DNA of 64,000 bases from Corynebacterium suicordis DSM 45110 (GTDB lineage: Bacteria; Actinomycetota; Actinomycetes; Mycobacteriales; Mycobacteriaceae), in the NCBI RefSeq assembly GCF_015351405.1, contig NZ_JADKMY010000001.1, positions 620,001 through 684,000 of the forward strand, in the 5' to 3' direction. The notes beneath the pieces are model-generated. The model was not told the origin of the DNA, did no database searches, and saw nothing but the letters and a program-made list of their open reading frames with translations. Shown piece by piece: positions 39,179-47,623 of the stretch. A program made the position numbers and the translations under genes. Within the stretch, counting starts at the first letter, position 1, and every line of letters starts with the position of its first letter.

Positions 39179-40765
39179 CTACGGGCTAATCGTGGTGCTT
39201 GCTGGTTCAACGAGGTCATCGGCGGAGATGTAATAGGTCTCCATCGTTCCGTTGAGCATCACGGTTTGCTCGGAGATCTGGTCCGGCAGGCCTGCGCCAA
39301 CCTTCTTCAGCTCCACCCCGATGTCCTCTGGGATGGCAGAAGCGCTGATGGGCAGATTTAATGGCAGGGGAACTCCAGCGAGCTGGGGAACCACGTCCAG
39401 GGAAGCCACGATGATGTGGAAGTTTCCATTCAACGTGCTGAGGTCTCCTGGGCCGGACCGCTGCCAGATGTCCGAAATGCGGTTGTTCATGCCCGGCAAG
39501 TTCACCTGCAGGTTATCGAGGATAACCCGGTCTGCATCAATGCGGATCGCAGGCTTTGGCCCCAGTGCCGTGTCCAAGGTGATGTAGGACAGTTTCACGT
39601 TACCCAACAGGGTCGTCTTGTCCGCCTTCACCGTGTAGGGCGTGCCACTGGGTAGCCCCATGCCTGGAATCGGGGCGGGAGGATCCGTATCCAATCCACC
39701 GATCTTCGGCAGTGCCAATCCCGAGAACTCCTTGGGCAGTCCTGCCAGCGGATCGGAGCTAGCTGGTGGTAGCTGTGGAAGTCCGGGGATGTCCGTGGGG
39801 AGTGGAGGAAGCCCAGGGATCGTGGGAAGCGTGGGCAGAACAGGCTGCCCTGGCGTCGTATTCGGATCTGCTTGCTGCTGAGGCTGCTGACCCGGCTGCG
39901 CAGGAGGCACAGGGAGACCAGGCAACTGAATGTTCGGGAGCTGCGCCTCCGCGTTATTGAGGTGAGTACCGGTACCCACAGCCAAGGCAGTGAGGAAGGC
40001 GATCACAGTGGTCGTGCCGCCGTGCTTCCACTTGCTGCTGCCGGATGGCCTCCAGCGGCTCTTGTGCTCGGGCTGAGCCTCGACAGCGGGAGAGCCAACC
40101 GGAGACGCCACACCGGAACCTACGCGGGAGTTCTCTGGGGTGACCGCATCGATCTCTTTTGTGTCAGCAGCAGAATGCTCTTCCACCGCAGGAGTCTCAT
40201 CGACATCCGAGTAACCCTCGTAGCCCTCATCGTCGTGAACAGGCTCTTGGTCCTCGTACTCTTCGGTGACGTCGTCGTCGGCAGCAATTTCGTCATCCTC
40301 GGCCTCGTGGAGGCGCTTGAGTTCTTTGCGACGCAAACGCTCATCAGGTGCCCAAGAAAGCGCCATGGCGCCACCAATGAGAGCCAGGAGCGTGCCCAAG
40401 ATGAAGCCACCGAAGTTAGCAGCTGGCAGTGCCACGATGCCCAAGATCATGGCAGCAACACCGGTGAGGATGCGGCCTTCTTCGCGAACCCACGTGGAAA
40501 TACCACAGGTGATCAAGAGGATACCCAGCAGCAGCGTGGATACTCCGGAGAGTGTGGAGATCTGCACCTGGATGTTGGAAACTTCAAAAGAGAGATACGC
40601 CGGAACCAGCATGACGATGCCGGACAGGATCATGAACAGGCCGGCAGCAAATGGCCTACGCCTGCGCCACGCGGTAAATCCGCGATTGCGATCTTTCTTC
40701 GCCGCCCGTGAAGTTTCCTCCAAAGGTTGATCCTCTTCTGTTAGGCCAGAAGGTTTAGCACTCAC
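39179..40765 (-). CDS. DUF6114 domain membrane protein with long extracytoplasmic tail
   Basis: 528 residues from the GTG at 40765, chosen because GGAGAG lies 8 bases upstream. The gene overlaps the DUF6230 gene by 11 bases. Four N-terminal helices (about 40-137; e.g. AGLFMILSGIVMLVPAYL) form the DUF6114 domain. An acidic cytoplasmic segment (about 150-215) and a fifth helix (about 250-270) follow. Beyond it is a Pro/Leu-rich stretch (about 275-360, repeated PGLP-type units) and a C-terminal beta-rich domain (VKADKTTLLGNVKLSYITLD; IRIDADRVILDNLQVN) that resembles the partner protein's secreted domain. Function unknown; the pair is conserved in many Actinobacteria. Confidence 0.8.
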   Translation of the reverse strand: MSAKPSGLTEEDQPLEETSRAAKKDRNRGFTAWRRRRPFAAGLFMILSGIVMLVPAYLSFEVSNIQVQISTLSGVSTLLLGILLITCGISTWVREEGRILTGVAAMILGIVALPAANFGGFILGTLLALIGGAMALSWAPDERLRRKELKRLHEAEDDEIAADDDVTEEYEDQEPVHDDEGYEGYSDVDETPAVEEHSAADTKEIDAVTPENSRVGSGVASPVGSPAVEAQPEHKSRWRPSGSSKWKHGGTTTVIAFLTALAVGTGTHLNNAEAQLPNIQLPGLPVPPAQPGQQPQQQADPNTTPGQPVLPTLPTIPGLPPLPTDIPGLPQLPPASSDPLAGLPKEFSGLALPKIGGLDTDPPAPIPGMGLPSGTPYTVKADKTTLLGNVKLSYITLDTALGPKPAIRIDADRVILDNLQVNLPGMNNRISDIWQRSGPGDLSTLNGNFHIIVASLDVVPQLAGVPLPLNLPISASAIPEDIGVELKKVGAGLPDQISEQTVMLNGTMETYYISADDLVEPASTTISP

Positions 40766-41324
40766 TATCTTCGCTCTCCACAATGCTGATCTTGCCGCCT
40801 GCGGCCGTGAGCTTGTCGGCGGCGATGGAAGTAGCGTGAATCGTCTGATCGGAAGCCTGGAGGCCCTCGGCGACAATTGCGCCTGCGCCCGGAGTGGTGT
40901 CCTTAGACAGCTGATGGGCATCCACACCAATCTGTGGCTTCATCAGGGTCAGGGAGCCGGCCAGGTCCTTCGCGCCGATCACCAGGTTGGTGGCCTTGGT
41001 GTTGTCACCGGCCACGAGCATCTGGAACTTTTTGTCGCCCAATCCAGGAATGGAGATCGGGGCGGACATGCACATGTCAGATACCTTGGCATCGTCGATG
41101 CGGAGGCGGGAGACAGCGACATCGTCAGTGACGTTCTTCTCGTGGTCAACAAACAGGCTGAAGCCATCGCCCTCTAGGCCGCCGACCTGCTGGGTGAAGA
41201 TGGTGTCGGAAAGCGCGAGGTTGGCAGACAGTCCGTTTTGTGCCATGGATACGCCCATGCCACCGGTGGCAAGCAGGCCAAGGCCCATGATGCCCGCAAA
41301 GCGCAGTCGTCGAGTGTGTCCCAT
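40755..41324 (-). CDS. DUF6230 family secreted protein
   Basis: 189 residues; AAGGAGAG 3 bases before the ATG. The first ~30 residues are a signal sequence or anchor (RLRFAGIMGLGLLATGGMGVSMAQN). The rest is a beta-rich extracytoplasmic domain with repeated short strand patterns (VSRLRIDDAKVSDMC; TNLVIGAKDLAG; IHATSIAADKLTAAGG). It matches DUF6230, which is encoded with DUF6114 in streptomycetes and corynebacteria. Two Cys (C~84 region MCMS and the final Cys) might pair. It is the first gene of the two-gene operon. Function unknown. Confidence 0.82.
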   Translation of the reverse strand: MGHTRRLRFAGIMGLGLLATGGMGVSMAQNGLSANLALSDTIFTQQVGGLEGDGFSLFVDHEKNVTDDVAVSRLRIDDAKVSDMCMSAPISIPGLGDKKFQMLVAGDNTKATNLVIGAKDLAGSLTLMKPQIGVDAHQLSKDTTPGAGAIVAEGLQASDQTIHATSIAADKLTAAGGKISIVESEDSEC

Positions 41325-41473
41325 TTTCTCTCCTTGATTGTGTCATTCCGGCCAGCTGGTTGAGACTGTAGAGCCGTATTCTCACGCCATACGCAGCAGA
41401 ACCATGCATGAGTGCACGATTCGACTGGAAGCTGTGAATTTCTAAAGATTATCGCCAAAATTTTTGTACCGCA

Positions 41474-41490
41474 TACATTTTGAAAATGTA
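41474..41490. promoter_or_regulatory. 17-bp palindrome upstream of the DUF6230-DUF6114 operon
   Basis: TACATTTT-G-AAAATGTA is a perfect 8-bp inverted repeat around one base, in an AT-rich stretch of the 292-base gene-free region, about 150 bases upstream of the DUF6230 start. It looks like an operator for an unknown regulator. Confidence 0.5.
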
Positions 41491-41616
41491 GTTTGTGCAG
41501 TCAACATTTCCAAACCGGTAGAACGCGACAAAACCGGCCTGGACATGCACATTCGCCGAGCGCCGGCATCCAAAATCGGAACGAATTACTCGCTAAGACA
41601 CGAGGAGAGCTACGGC

Positions 41617-43326
41617 CTAGCTGTTAAAATCCGCGACTTTTCCGTTGCCGCCAAAGATCCATGAGACCAGGATGGCTCCCGGGTCAACCACTCCTTGAGA
41701 GGCGGTTCCGAGGTAGCTGGCCCGTCCCTTTTTGGCGATCATTTCGCGGGTATCCCTGGCACCTTTGGCAGCTGCCTCATGGCAGACCTTCAGCAGTTCC
41801 CCGAAAGTGAGATCCTGGGCATCCGCATCATTTGCTGCCCGGGCGGCGGGGAGGAGGGCATCCATCAGGGTGTTATCGCCTTCCTGTGCACCTCCCAATT
41901 CGGTGATGGCATCACAGGCGTTGCGTAGTCCAGTGCTGAGACCCGAGGTGGAGGAATCTGCGCCATCCATTGCGGTGCTCAATTCGCGGAAGAGTGTGCC
42001 CAGTACAGCGCCGGATGTGCCTCCGGCACGAATGAACAGTCGGTGCGCCAGTGTTTGCAGCACTTCGGAATCCGTACCGTGCAGGGGGAGGTTCACGCCG
42101 CCGAAGGCTGCGTCCATGTTGTGTCCGAAATCGCCATCTCCAGCCAGGCGATCCAGCTCCGTGAGGTCGTCAAAGGAGCGTTGTACCCGCTCCACGAAAG
42201 CGCTCAGCCACGCATTTTCCTCAGTGGATGCGCCGAGATCGTCAGCAAACTCCATGACCGCTGGCTGGAACTGAATTCCTGCGCCATCTTGTCCGCCAAG
42301 TACGCGCGGCCAACCGGGAGCCTCCGTGGGTGCATCGAGGAGCTCGATCACCTCATCCGTAGAGCGCGTGAGTGTGAGGGAAACTCCCGCCATGTTCATG
42401 GAAGTCACAAACGTGCCCACCATTGCGCGGCGCACCGTTATTCCGCGCTGCTCAAGCTGGCGCAACGCGGAGCCGAAGATCAGCGAGAGCTCCAGCGGAG
42501 TGGTGCCTCCCAGCCCGTTGACAAGGCAGATGTATTCGCCGGCGGTGGCGTCGATCCCATCGAGGAGGCGGGTGACCACCGCATCGGCGGGCTCCACATC
42601 CACCCGATCCACCCCGCGCTCACCGTGAATTCCCACACCAACTTCCATCTTTCCCGCGGGGAGATCGAAGGTATCGCGGCCAGTGGTGGGCAAGTGACCC
42701 GGAGCCAAAGCCACCGCCATGCTGCGGGAATTATCCGCCACCCATTGCGCGATGTCGGTGACCTGCGCCAGATCATCGCCACGCTGAGCCGCAGCCCCAG
42801 CAACCTTCTCCACGATGATGGTCGCGCCAGTGCCACGGCGGCCAGGACCATCGGAATCTTCGCCCTGATCGGTGGCCACGTCATCATCCACCAGCACCAC
42901 GGCGGTTTCCACGTCAGCCAAGGATTGACGCGCCACCTTAAAATTCATCACATCGCCGGTGTAGTTCTTCACCACATGCAAAACACCCGCTCCTTGATCA
43001 GCCCAGCGGGTGGCTTCGGTGATCTGGATGGCATTGGGGGAGGAGAAGACCAGGCCAGGTACCGCTGCTGCCAGCATGCCCTCGCCCACGAAAGCGGCAT
43101 GCATGGGCTCGTGCCCCGAGCCACCGCCGGAAACCACCGCGACGGCAGGCTTGCCAGCATCAGTGCGCAGGGGAGTGGTTCGGGCGATGAAACCCTGCTC
43201 ATACCACGTCGCATCTGGGTGGGAAGCGATGAAACCACCCAGCGCTTCGGGCAGGAAATCCGCCGGATCGTTGCGAAAAGAACGGATGGATTGCTGAGCT
43301 GAATGGGTGGCATCAGGGTTACTCAT
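41617..43326 (-). CDS. Dihydroxyacetone kinase, fused DhaK-DhaL (ATP-dependent)
   Basis: 569 residues. The N-terminal DhaK domain (about 1-330) has the substrate-binding SGGGSGHEPMHAAFVGEGM and a conserved histidine region; the C-terminal DhaL domain (about 370-565) has the ADP/Mg Asp motif LAGDGDFGHNMDAA. The single-chain arrangement without a DhaM gene indicates the ATP-dependent type (Dak) rather than the PTS type. It makes DHAP from dihydroxyacetone, the product of the divergently transcribed glycerol dehydrogenase. Genes 143 bases apart, start to start. Confidence 0.95.
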   Translation of the reverse strand: MSNPDATHSAQQSIRSFRNDPADFLPEALGGFIASHPDATWYEQGFIARTTPLRTDAGKPAVAVVSGGGSGHEPMHAAFVGEGMLAAAVPGLVFSSPNAIQITEATRWADQGAGVLHVVKNYTGDVMNFKVARQSLADVETAVVLVDDDVATDQGEDSDGPGRRGTGATIIVEKVAGAAAQRGDDLAQVTDIAQWVADNSRSMAVALAPGHLPTTGRDTFDLPAGKMEVGVGIHGERGVDRVDVEPADAVVTRLLDGIDATAGEYICLVNGLGGTTPLELSLIFGSALRQLEQRGITVRRAMVGTFVTSMNMAGVSLTLTRSTDEVIELLDAPTEAPGWPRVLGGQDGAGIQFQPAVMEFADDLGASTEENAWLSAFVERVQRSFDDLTELDRLAGDGDFGHNMDAAFGGVNLPLHGTDSEVLQTLAHRLFIRAGGTSGAVLGTLFRELSTAMDGADSSTSGLSTGLRNACDAITELGGAQEGDNTLMDALLPAARAANDADAQDLTFGELLKVCHEAAAKGARDTREMIAKKGRASYLGTASQGVVDPGAILVSWIFGGNGKVADFNS

Positions 43327-43469
43327 ACTCCCACACTAACAAGCCTCAAGAATCCCAGCCATGGGCAGTTTTTGGATATAGACAAGCGCCCGCAGGCAAG
43401 CGTACGGTCGAAAGTGTAAGGCGGAAGGCAGAATCCCACGAACTATTCGAAAAGGACGTGAAGTTACTC

Positions 43470-44585
43470 ATGGTCGATCAAATGTTCACTAGCCCCTCCC
43501 GTTACGTGCAGGGCATTGACCTACTGGAACGTGCTGCTGAATACATTCAGCCACTGGGCAAAACCCCGTTGATCATCGCCGATGAAGTGGTGTGGGATAT
43601 CGCGGGCAAGAAATTGCAGGAATCCCTCAAGGAAGACGGCCTAGAGGCTGGCAATGAGATCTTCGGCGGGGAGGCGTCGATGAAGGAAATTAACCGCATT
43701 TCGGAGAAGGCCGAGGCCGAGGGCAACGATGTCATCATCGGTCTAGGCGGTGGCAAGACCATCGATACCGCCCGCGCCGTTGCCGATCATGCCAAGCTGC
43801 CCGTGGCAATTTTCCCCACCGCTGTGTCCGCGGATGCTCCCACGGCGCGCGTTTCCGTGATCTACACCGATGAAGGCGCGTTCGATTCCTACCTCTTCTA
43901 CGAGAAGAATCCTGATCTGGTGGCGGTTGATACCCGCGTGATTGCTAACGCGCCAGTGCGCACCACGCGTTCCGGCATCGGCGATGCGTTGGCGACCTGC
44001 GTGGAGGCGCGCGCGGTGCAGCGGGCTAATTCTCGACGCATGGACGATACTGCTCGTCCAACCCTGGCTGGTTTGGCCTTGGCTGAGAAGTGCGAGGAGG
44101 TCCTCTTTGCCTACGGTGAGCAAGCGCTGCGGGATAACGAGGAGCACATCGTGAGCCGCGCGTTGGAAAACATCTGCGAAGCCAACACCCTGCTGTCTGG
44201 ATTGGGTTTCGAAAACGGTGGCCTTGCTGCGGTTCACGCGATCCACAATGGTTTCACCGCCTTGGATGGCGATATCCACCACATGTCACACGGAGAAAAG
44301 GTGGCTTTTGGCATTGGCGTGCAGCTGATGCTGGAGGGTGCAGAAAAGGACGTGGCGGATCGCTACATCGGATTCATGCAAACCGTGGGGCTGCCCACCA
44401 CTCTGGAGGACATTCATCTGCAGGATGCCAGCGAGGATGACCTGCGGCGAATCGCGGAGCTGGCCTGCTCTGAAGACGAGACCATGAAGCAGATGCCCGG
44501 GGAAGTTACTCCCACGGATGTGGTCGAAGCGATCAAGGCCGCGGACCGCTACGCGCGCAATCTGCGGGAGCAGAACTCCGCTTAA
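43470..44585 (+). CDS. gldA: Glycerol dehydrogenase (NAD-dependent)
   Basis: About 371 residues from the ATG at 43470 (MVDQMFTSPSRYVQG); a GTG at 43458 is possible, but AAAGGA is too close to it. Family motifs are GLGGGKTIDTARAVAD (NAD-binding loop), PTAVSADAPT, GIGDALATCVEA (metal Asp), AAVHAIHNGF and HGEKVAFGIGVQ (metal His). It is an iron/zinc-dependent alcohol dehydrogenase that oxidises glycerol to dihydroxyacetone. With the divergent dihydroxyacetone kinase it forms a complete glycerol to DHAP route. Confidence 0.93.
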   Translation: MVDQMFTSPSRYVQGIDLLERAAEYIQPLGKTPLIIADEVVWDIAGKKLQESLKEDGLEAGNEIFGGEASMKEINRISEKAEAEGNDVIIGLGGGKTIDTARAVADHAKLPVAIFPTAVSADAPTARVSVIYTDEGAFDSYLFYEKNPDLVAVDTRVIANAPVRTTRSGIGDALATCVEARAVQRANSRRMDDTARPTLAGLALAEKCEEVLFAYGEQALRDNEEHIVSRALENICEANTLLSGLGFENGGLAAVHAIHNGFTALDGDIHHMSHGEKVAFGIGVQLMLEGAEKDVADRYIGFMQTVGLPTTLEDIHLQDASEDDLRRIAELACSEDETMKQMPGEVTPTDVVEAIKAADRYARNLREQNSA

Positions 44586-44688
44586 AAAATGCCCCACTGA
44601 GATTTACGCCACGGCTTTCGGTTTCGCGCTGCGAGCAGGTGCGGAGCGTGGGAAGATAAACGAGATTAACTAAAGATTGAATAATGCT

Positions 44689-44714
44689 GGAGGGCTCCTG
44701 TGGGATTGCCCTCC
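44689..44714 (+). promoter_or_regulatory. Hairpin in the leader of the PAP2 phosphatase gene
   Basis: GGAGGGC (44689-44695) / GCCCTCC (44708-44714), 7 bp with a 12-base loop, 21 bases before the GTG start. The preceding TTGAATAATG is a candidate -10. It could affect translation start. Confidence 0.35.
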
Positions 44715-44735
44715 CTTTACCCAGAAAGTTAGCTC

Positions 44736-46022
44736 GTGAACTCTTTGCGCCGCCGCACCTCAAATAAGCTGATCGCTACCACCTCTGTGCTGGCAGCCGC
44801 CGCAGTAACTTTCGGAACCGTCACCCCGGCTCAGGCCGATGTGCTCGATGGCCTCGGGCGCGTGACCTTGCCAGCTATCGCCGGTGCGGAAACCATTCCC
44901 GGCTACCCAGCTCCCGTGCTGCACCCCGGTGCTCCCAACCCGCAGCCATTCGGGCCGGACTACCTAGGCGGATACATCTCTGACATCAGCTCTTACCAGT
45001 ACGGCGTGTACCTCGATGTGGTTGATGGCTTCCGGGATCTGCAGGCCAACCACCCGGACACCATGGCACAGAACTTGGAAACCACCGTTCGCACCAATAA
45101 CGAAGCTGCGAACAATCCGGATTTGATCGCTCGGGCGCAGAGGGATGCAGCTGCGGACAAGGGCGGACTGCTGGAGGTTCTCTCGGATTCCATGGGTGCA
45201 GAACTGGGCGGGCATTTCCGCCAGGCTCTGGCAGAAAATCGCCTGCCTAAGACCAACTTCCTCCTGGGCAACGGCTACGCCGCGCGTGCCGGCGGGCCAG
45301 CATCTGCCACCTTCGTGGAGAAGGAAGTCTACGGCTATGACCGTCCATTCGTGGTCGCTCCTGACCGGATCAACCGCTACGAAGACGGAGTCAACGAGTT
45401 CTACGGAGACTCCAAGGCGTTCCCATCCGGCCACACGAACCAGGCCACGTGGGTGACCACCCTACTGGGACTCGCAGTACCTGAGCTCGCGCCACAGCTG
45501 GCAGCTCGCGGATCCGAAGCTGGTTACAACCGCACAGTCATGGGCGTGCACTACCCGCTGGATGTCATGGGTGGGCGCATGATGGGCACCGCTGCTGCCG
45601 CCGATCGCTGGAACGATCTGCACATGCGCGATGCGATTCGCCAGATGGGGCAGGAAATCAAGGCCGAACTGGAATGGCGCACCGGCAAGCCGCTCGCACA
45701 GGCCGTGGCTGAAGATCAGCCTTACCGCTCCACCAGCGAGGCTGTATCCGAGTACACCCAGCGCATGACCTACGGGTTCAAGCCGGTCTACAACACCAAC
45801 GCACCGATGATCGTTCCACAGGCTGCGCCGGACCTGCTGCTATCCCGCCACCCCAACCTCAACTACGATCAGCGCGCCTCTGTGATTCGTCAGACCGCAA
45901 TTCCTGCGGGTTCTCCTCTGGATGATCAGAGCGCACGCGGATCGTGGCAGCGCGTAAACCTGGCTGCTGCTCTGGCAGCCACCGTGACCGTGAACGCGGA
46001 CGGCTCCGTGAGCGTCTGCTAA
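44736..46022 (+). CDS. Secreted class A acid phosphatase (PAP2 family)
   Basis: 428 residues, GTG start. A signal peptide (about 1-34: RRRTSNKLIATTSVLAAAAVTFG ... AQA) precedes the phosphatase. The three PAP2 signatures are present: KEVYGYDRP (Kx6RP), FPSGHT (PSGH) and YNRTVMGVHYPLDV (RxxxGxHxxxD). It is therefore an exported non-specific acid phosphatase, likely to release phosphate from organic esters. It stands as a single gene with its own terminator (46047-46076). A secreted protease follows on the same strand. Confidence 0.93.
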   Translation: MNSLRRRTSNKLIATTSVLAAAAVTFGTVTPAQADVLDGLGRVTLPAIAGAETIPGYPAPVLHPGAPNPQPFGPDYLGGYISDISSYQYGVYLDVVDGFRDLQANHPDTMAQNLETTVRTNNEAANNPDLIARAQRDAAADKGGLLEVLSDSMGAELGGHFRQALAENRLPKTNFLLGNGYAARAGGPASATFVEKEVYGYDRPFVVAPDRINRYEDGVNEFYGDSKAFPSGHTNQATWVTTLLGLAVPELAPQLAARGSEAGYNRTVMGVHYPLDVMGGRMMGTAAAADRWNDLHMRDAIRQMGQEIKAELEWRTGKPLAQAVAEDQPYRSTSEAVSEYTQRMTYGFKPVYNTNAPMIVPQAAPDLLLSRHPNLNYDQRASVIRQTAIPAGSPLDDQSARGSWQRVNLAAALAATVTVNADGSVSVC

Positions 46023-46046
46023 AAAGTTTCAAGCTTCAAAACTATT

Positions 46047-46076
46047 AAACCCGCAGCGCACACGGCTGCGGGTTTT
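46047..46076 (+). terminator. Rho-independent terminator of the PAP2 gene
   Basis: Perfect 11-bp stem AAACCCGCAGC (46047-46057) / GCTGCGGGTTT (46065-46075), 7-base loop, then TTTTC. Confidence 0.9.
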
Positions 46077-46215
46077 CTTGTAGCCAAAATGTGACCAGAA
46101 AAATCTAGTGTGACAGATGTGAAACCGCTAAACTGTAGAAATTCTGGCGACCCCATGGGAGTGCGGTGTGAACCGAGCCCGGCGCCAGTCACGGCGACTA
46201 TCTTGAGGAATTTCT

Positions 46216-47058
46216 ATGCGATCACTTTTCCGAAGCACTGCGGGTTCAACCGGGAAGCGATTCTTCGCTGCCGTGGGATGCGCACTGACACTCGCTGCGG
46301 GCACCGCAGTTGCCGTCCCTGAGGCTGAAGCGCAGGTAGCGATGTCCTCACCGGAAGAGGCACTGGATGGATTCCTCACCATCACCGGCGCTCCCGGTCC
46401 ACACCGCGTGCCCGGCCACTACTTCACCTCACCAACGCCTCCTCCAGAGCAAGAGCAGATTCGCCCCACCGTGCTGGTCGGCCCATCCACCCCGATCTTG
46501 CTGGCAGATGATAGCGTGTGCACCGTTGGCGTGGCGGGATTCGATAAGTTCGGCAACAAGGTGGCCATCACCGCGGGGCACTGTGGCAACCCCGGCGATG
46601 CAGTGGTGTCTGGAGATGCGTTTGATTCTGGCCGCATCGGCACGTTCGTTCGCTCCGGTAACCTAGATTATGGCGTGATCAAGCTCAACCCCAACGTGCA
46701 GATCACCAGGAACTACGGCGCAGCACGCATCAATTCCCTGGGCGGTGCTTTGCCGGCCCAGCTCAGCCAGATCTGTAAGACCGGCATTTCTACCGGCACC
46801 AGCTGTGGCACCTACATCGCTCCGTTCGAGCAGGACATCGTGGCCCACATCTGCGCTTCCCATGGTGACTCCGGCGGACCCGTCTACCAAGACGGCCGGC
46901 TGGTTGCGCTTGTCAGCGGTGGTCTCGCAGGTATTCCTAGCTGCACCACCCCATTGCAAGGCCCCTTCCACGCGCCAGTGGTGGGCACCCAGTGGAATGA
47001 GATCGCCAAGAGCCTTGATGCCAACGGTGGAGTGGGTGCAGGCTTCCGCCTCGCATAA
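46216..47058 (+). CDS. Secreted trypsin-like serine protease (S1)
   Basis: 280 residues; GAGGA precedes the ATG. A signal peptide (about 1-40, ending in AEAQ) and a short Pro-rich region precede the chymotrypsin-fold domain. The catalytic triad is visible: His in AITAGHCG, Asp in NLDYGVI and Ser in HGDSGGPVYQDG. Four Cys are placed as in disulfide-linked S1 proteases (SVC, GHCG, QIC, SCG). A candidate -10 TAAACT lies at 46129-46134. A terminator-like hairpin follows (47101-47137). No activation propeptide motif can be assigned with certainty. Confidence 0.9.
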   Translation: MRSLFRSTAGSTGKRFFAAVGCALTLAAGTAVAVPEAEAQVAMSSPEEALDGFLTITGAPGPHRVPGHYFTSPTPPPEQEQIRPTVLVGPSTPILLADDSVCTVGVAGFDKFGNKVAITAGHCGNPGDAVVSGDAFDSGRIGTFVRSGNLDYGVIKLNPNVQITRNYGAARINSLGGALPAQLSQICKTGISTGTSCGTYIAPFEQDIVAHICASHGDSGGPVYQDGRLVALVSGGLAGIPSCTTPLQGPFHAPVVGTQWNEIAKSLDANGGVGAGFRLA

Positions 47059-47100
47059 GTCACGTCCAGCAGTATCCAGTTTTACCTAGCTTTACGACGA

Positions 47101-47137
47101 AATGGCCGGCTGTGGGGAATCCCCGCAACCGGCCATT
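47101..47137. terminator. Hairpin between the S1 protease and chorismate mutase genes
   Basis: Arms AATGGCCGGCTGTGGGG (47101-47117) and CCCCGCAACCGGCCATT (47121-47137), 17 bp with two imperfect pairs, between convergent genes. Confidence 0.75.
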
Positions 47138-47159
47138 ACGCATCTAATAACGCAGATAA

Positions 47160-47471
47160 CTAACCCAAGCGCCCGCGCCCAAGCTGCAGCAGCGCCTTGG
47201 CAATCTGCACGCCCTCAGTGCCGAACTCCTCGCGGAACTGATTAATAATCGCCACCTCGCGCGTGTGCACCAGCTTGGTTCCACCCGAGGTCAAGCGGGT
47301 TTTCCCGATCGCTCGAGAGACTTCTGTGCGCCGGTGAATTGACTCCCGGATCACGTCATCCAGCCGGTTGATTTCCTCCCGGTAGGTCTGGATTTCCGCA
47401 TCGGAGAGGGGATCATCCGTCCCAGAGGGCATACGGATGTCAAAGTTGCCTTCAGTCATGTAGATGATCAT
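47160..47471 (-). CDS. Chorismate mutase, AroQ type (Rv0948c-like)
   Basis: About 103 residues, start at the ATG at 47471 or 47459. The AroQ fold is seen in helix 1 (REEINRLDDVIRESIHRRTEVSRAIGK) with the active-site Arg and Lys, and later KLVHTREVAIINQF and the C-terminal LLQLGRGRLG. In M. tuberculosis the homologous C-terminal segment ends RLGH and binds DAHP synthase AroG, which boosts activity; here the last His is absent. The enzyme converts chorismate to prephenate toward Phe/Tyr. It is divergent from pcrA, as in mycobacteria. Confidence 0.9.
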   Translation of the reverse strand: MIIYMTEGNFDIRMPSGTDDPLSDAEIQTYREEINRLDDVIRESIHRRTEVSRAIGKTRLTSGGTKLVHTREVAIINQFREEFGTEGVQIAKALLQLGRGRLG

Positions 47472-47623
47472 ACGGCGAATTCCGCTCTGGTTTTCTCGAA
47501 CGCACGGACTGATTCTGGACCAATCGAGCGCAATCAGTTGCAGTGTTGTCTTGTGCAGAATGTAGCCTTGGGGCTTGGTCCGATTATCCACCGGCCACTT
47601 GTGAGAGAAAGACAGAGGAGATT

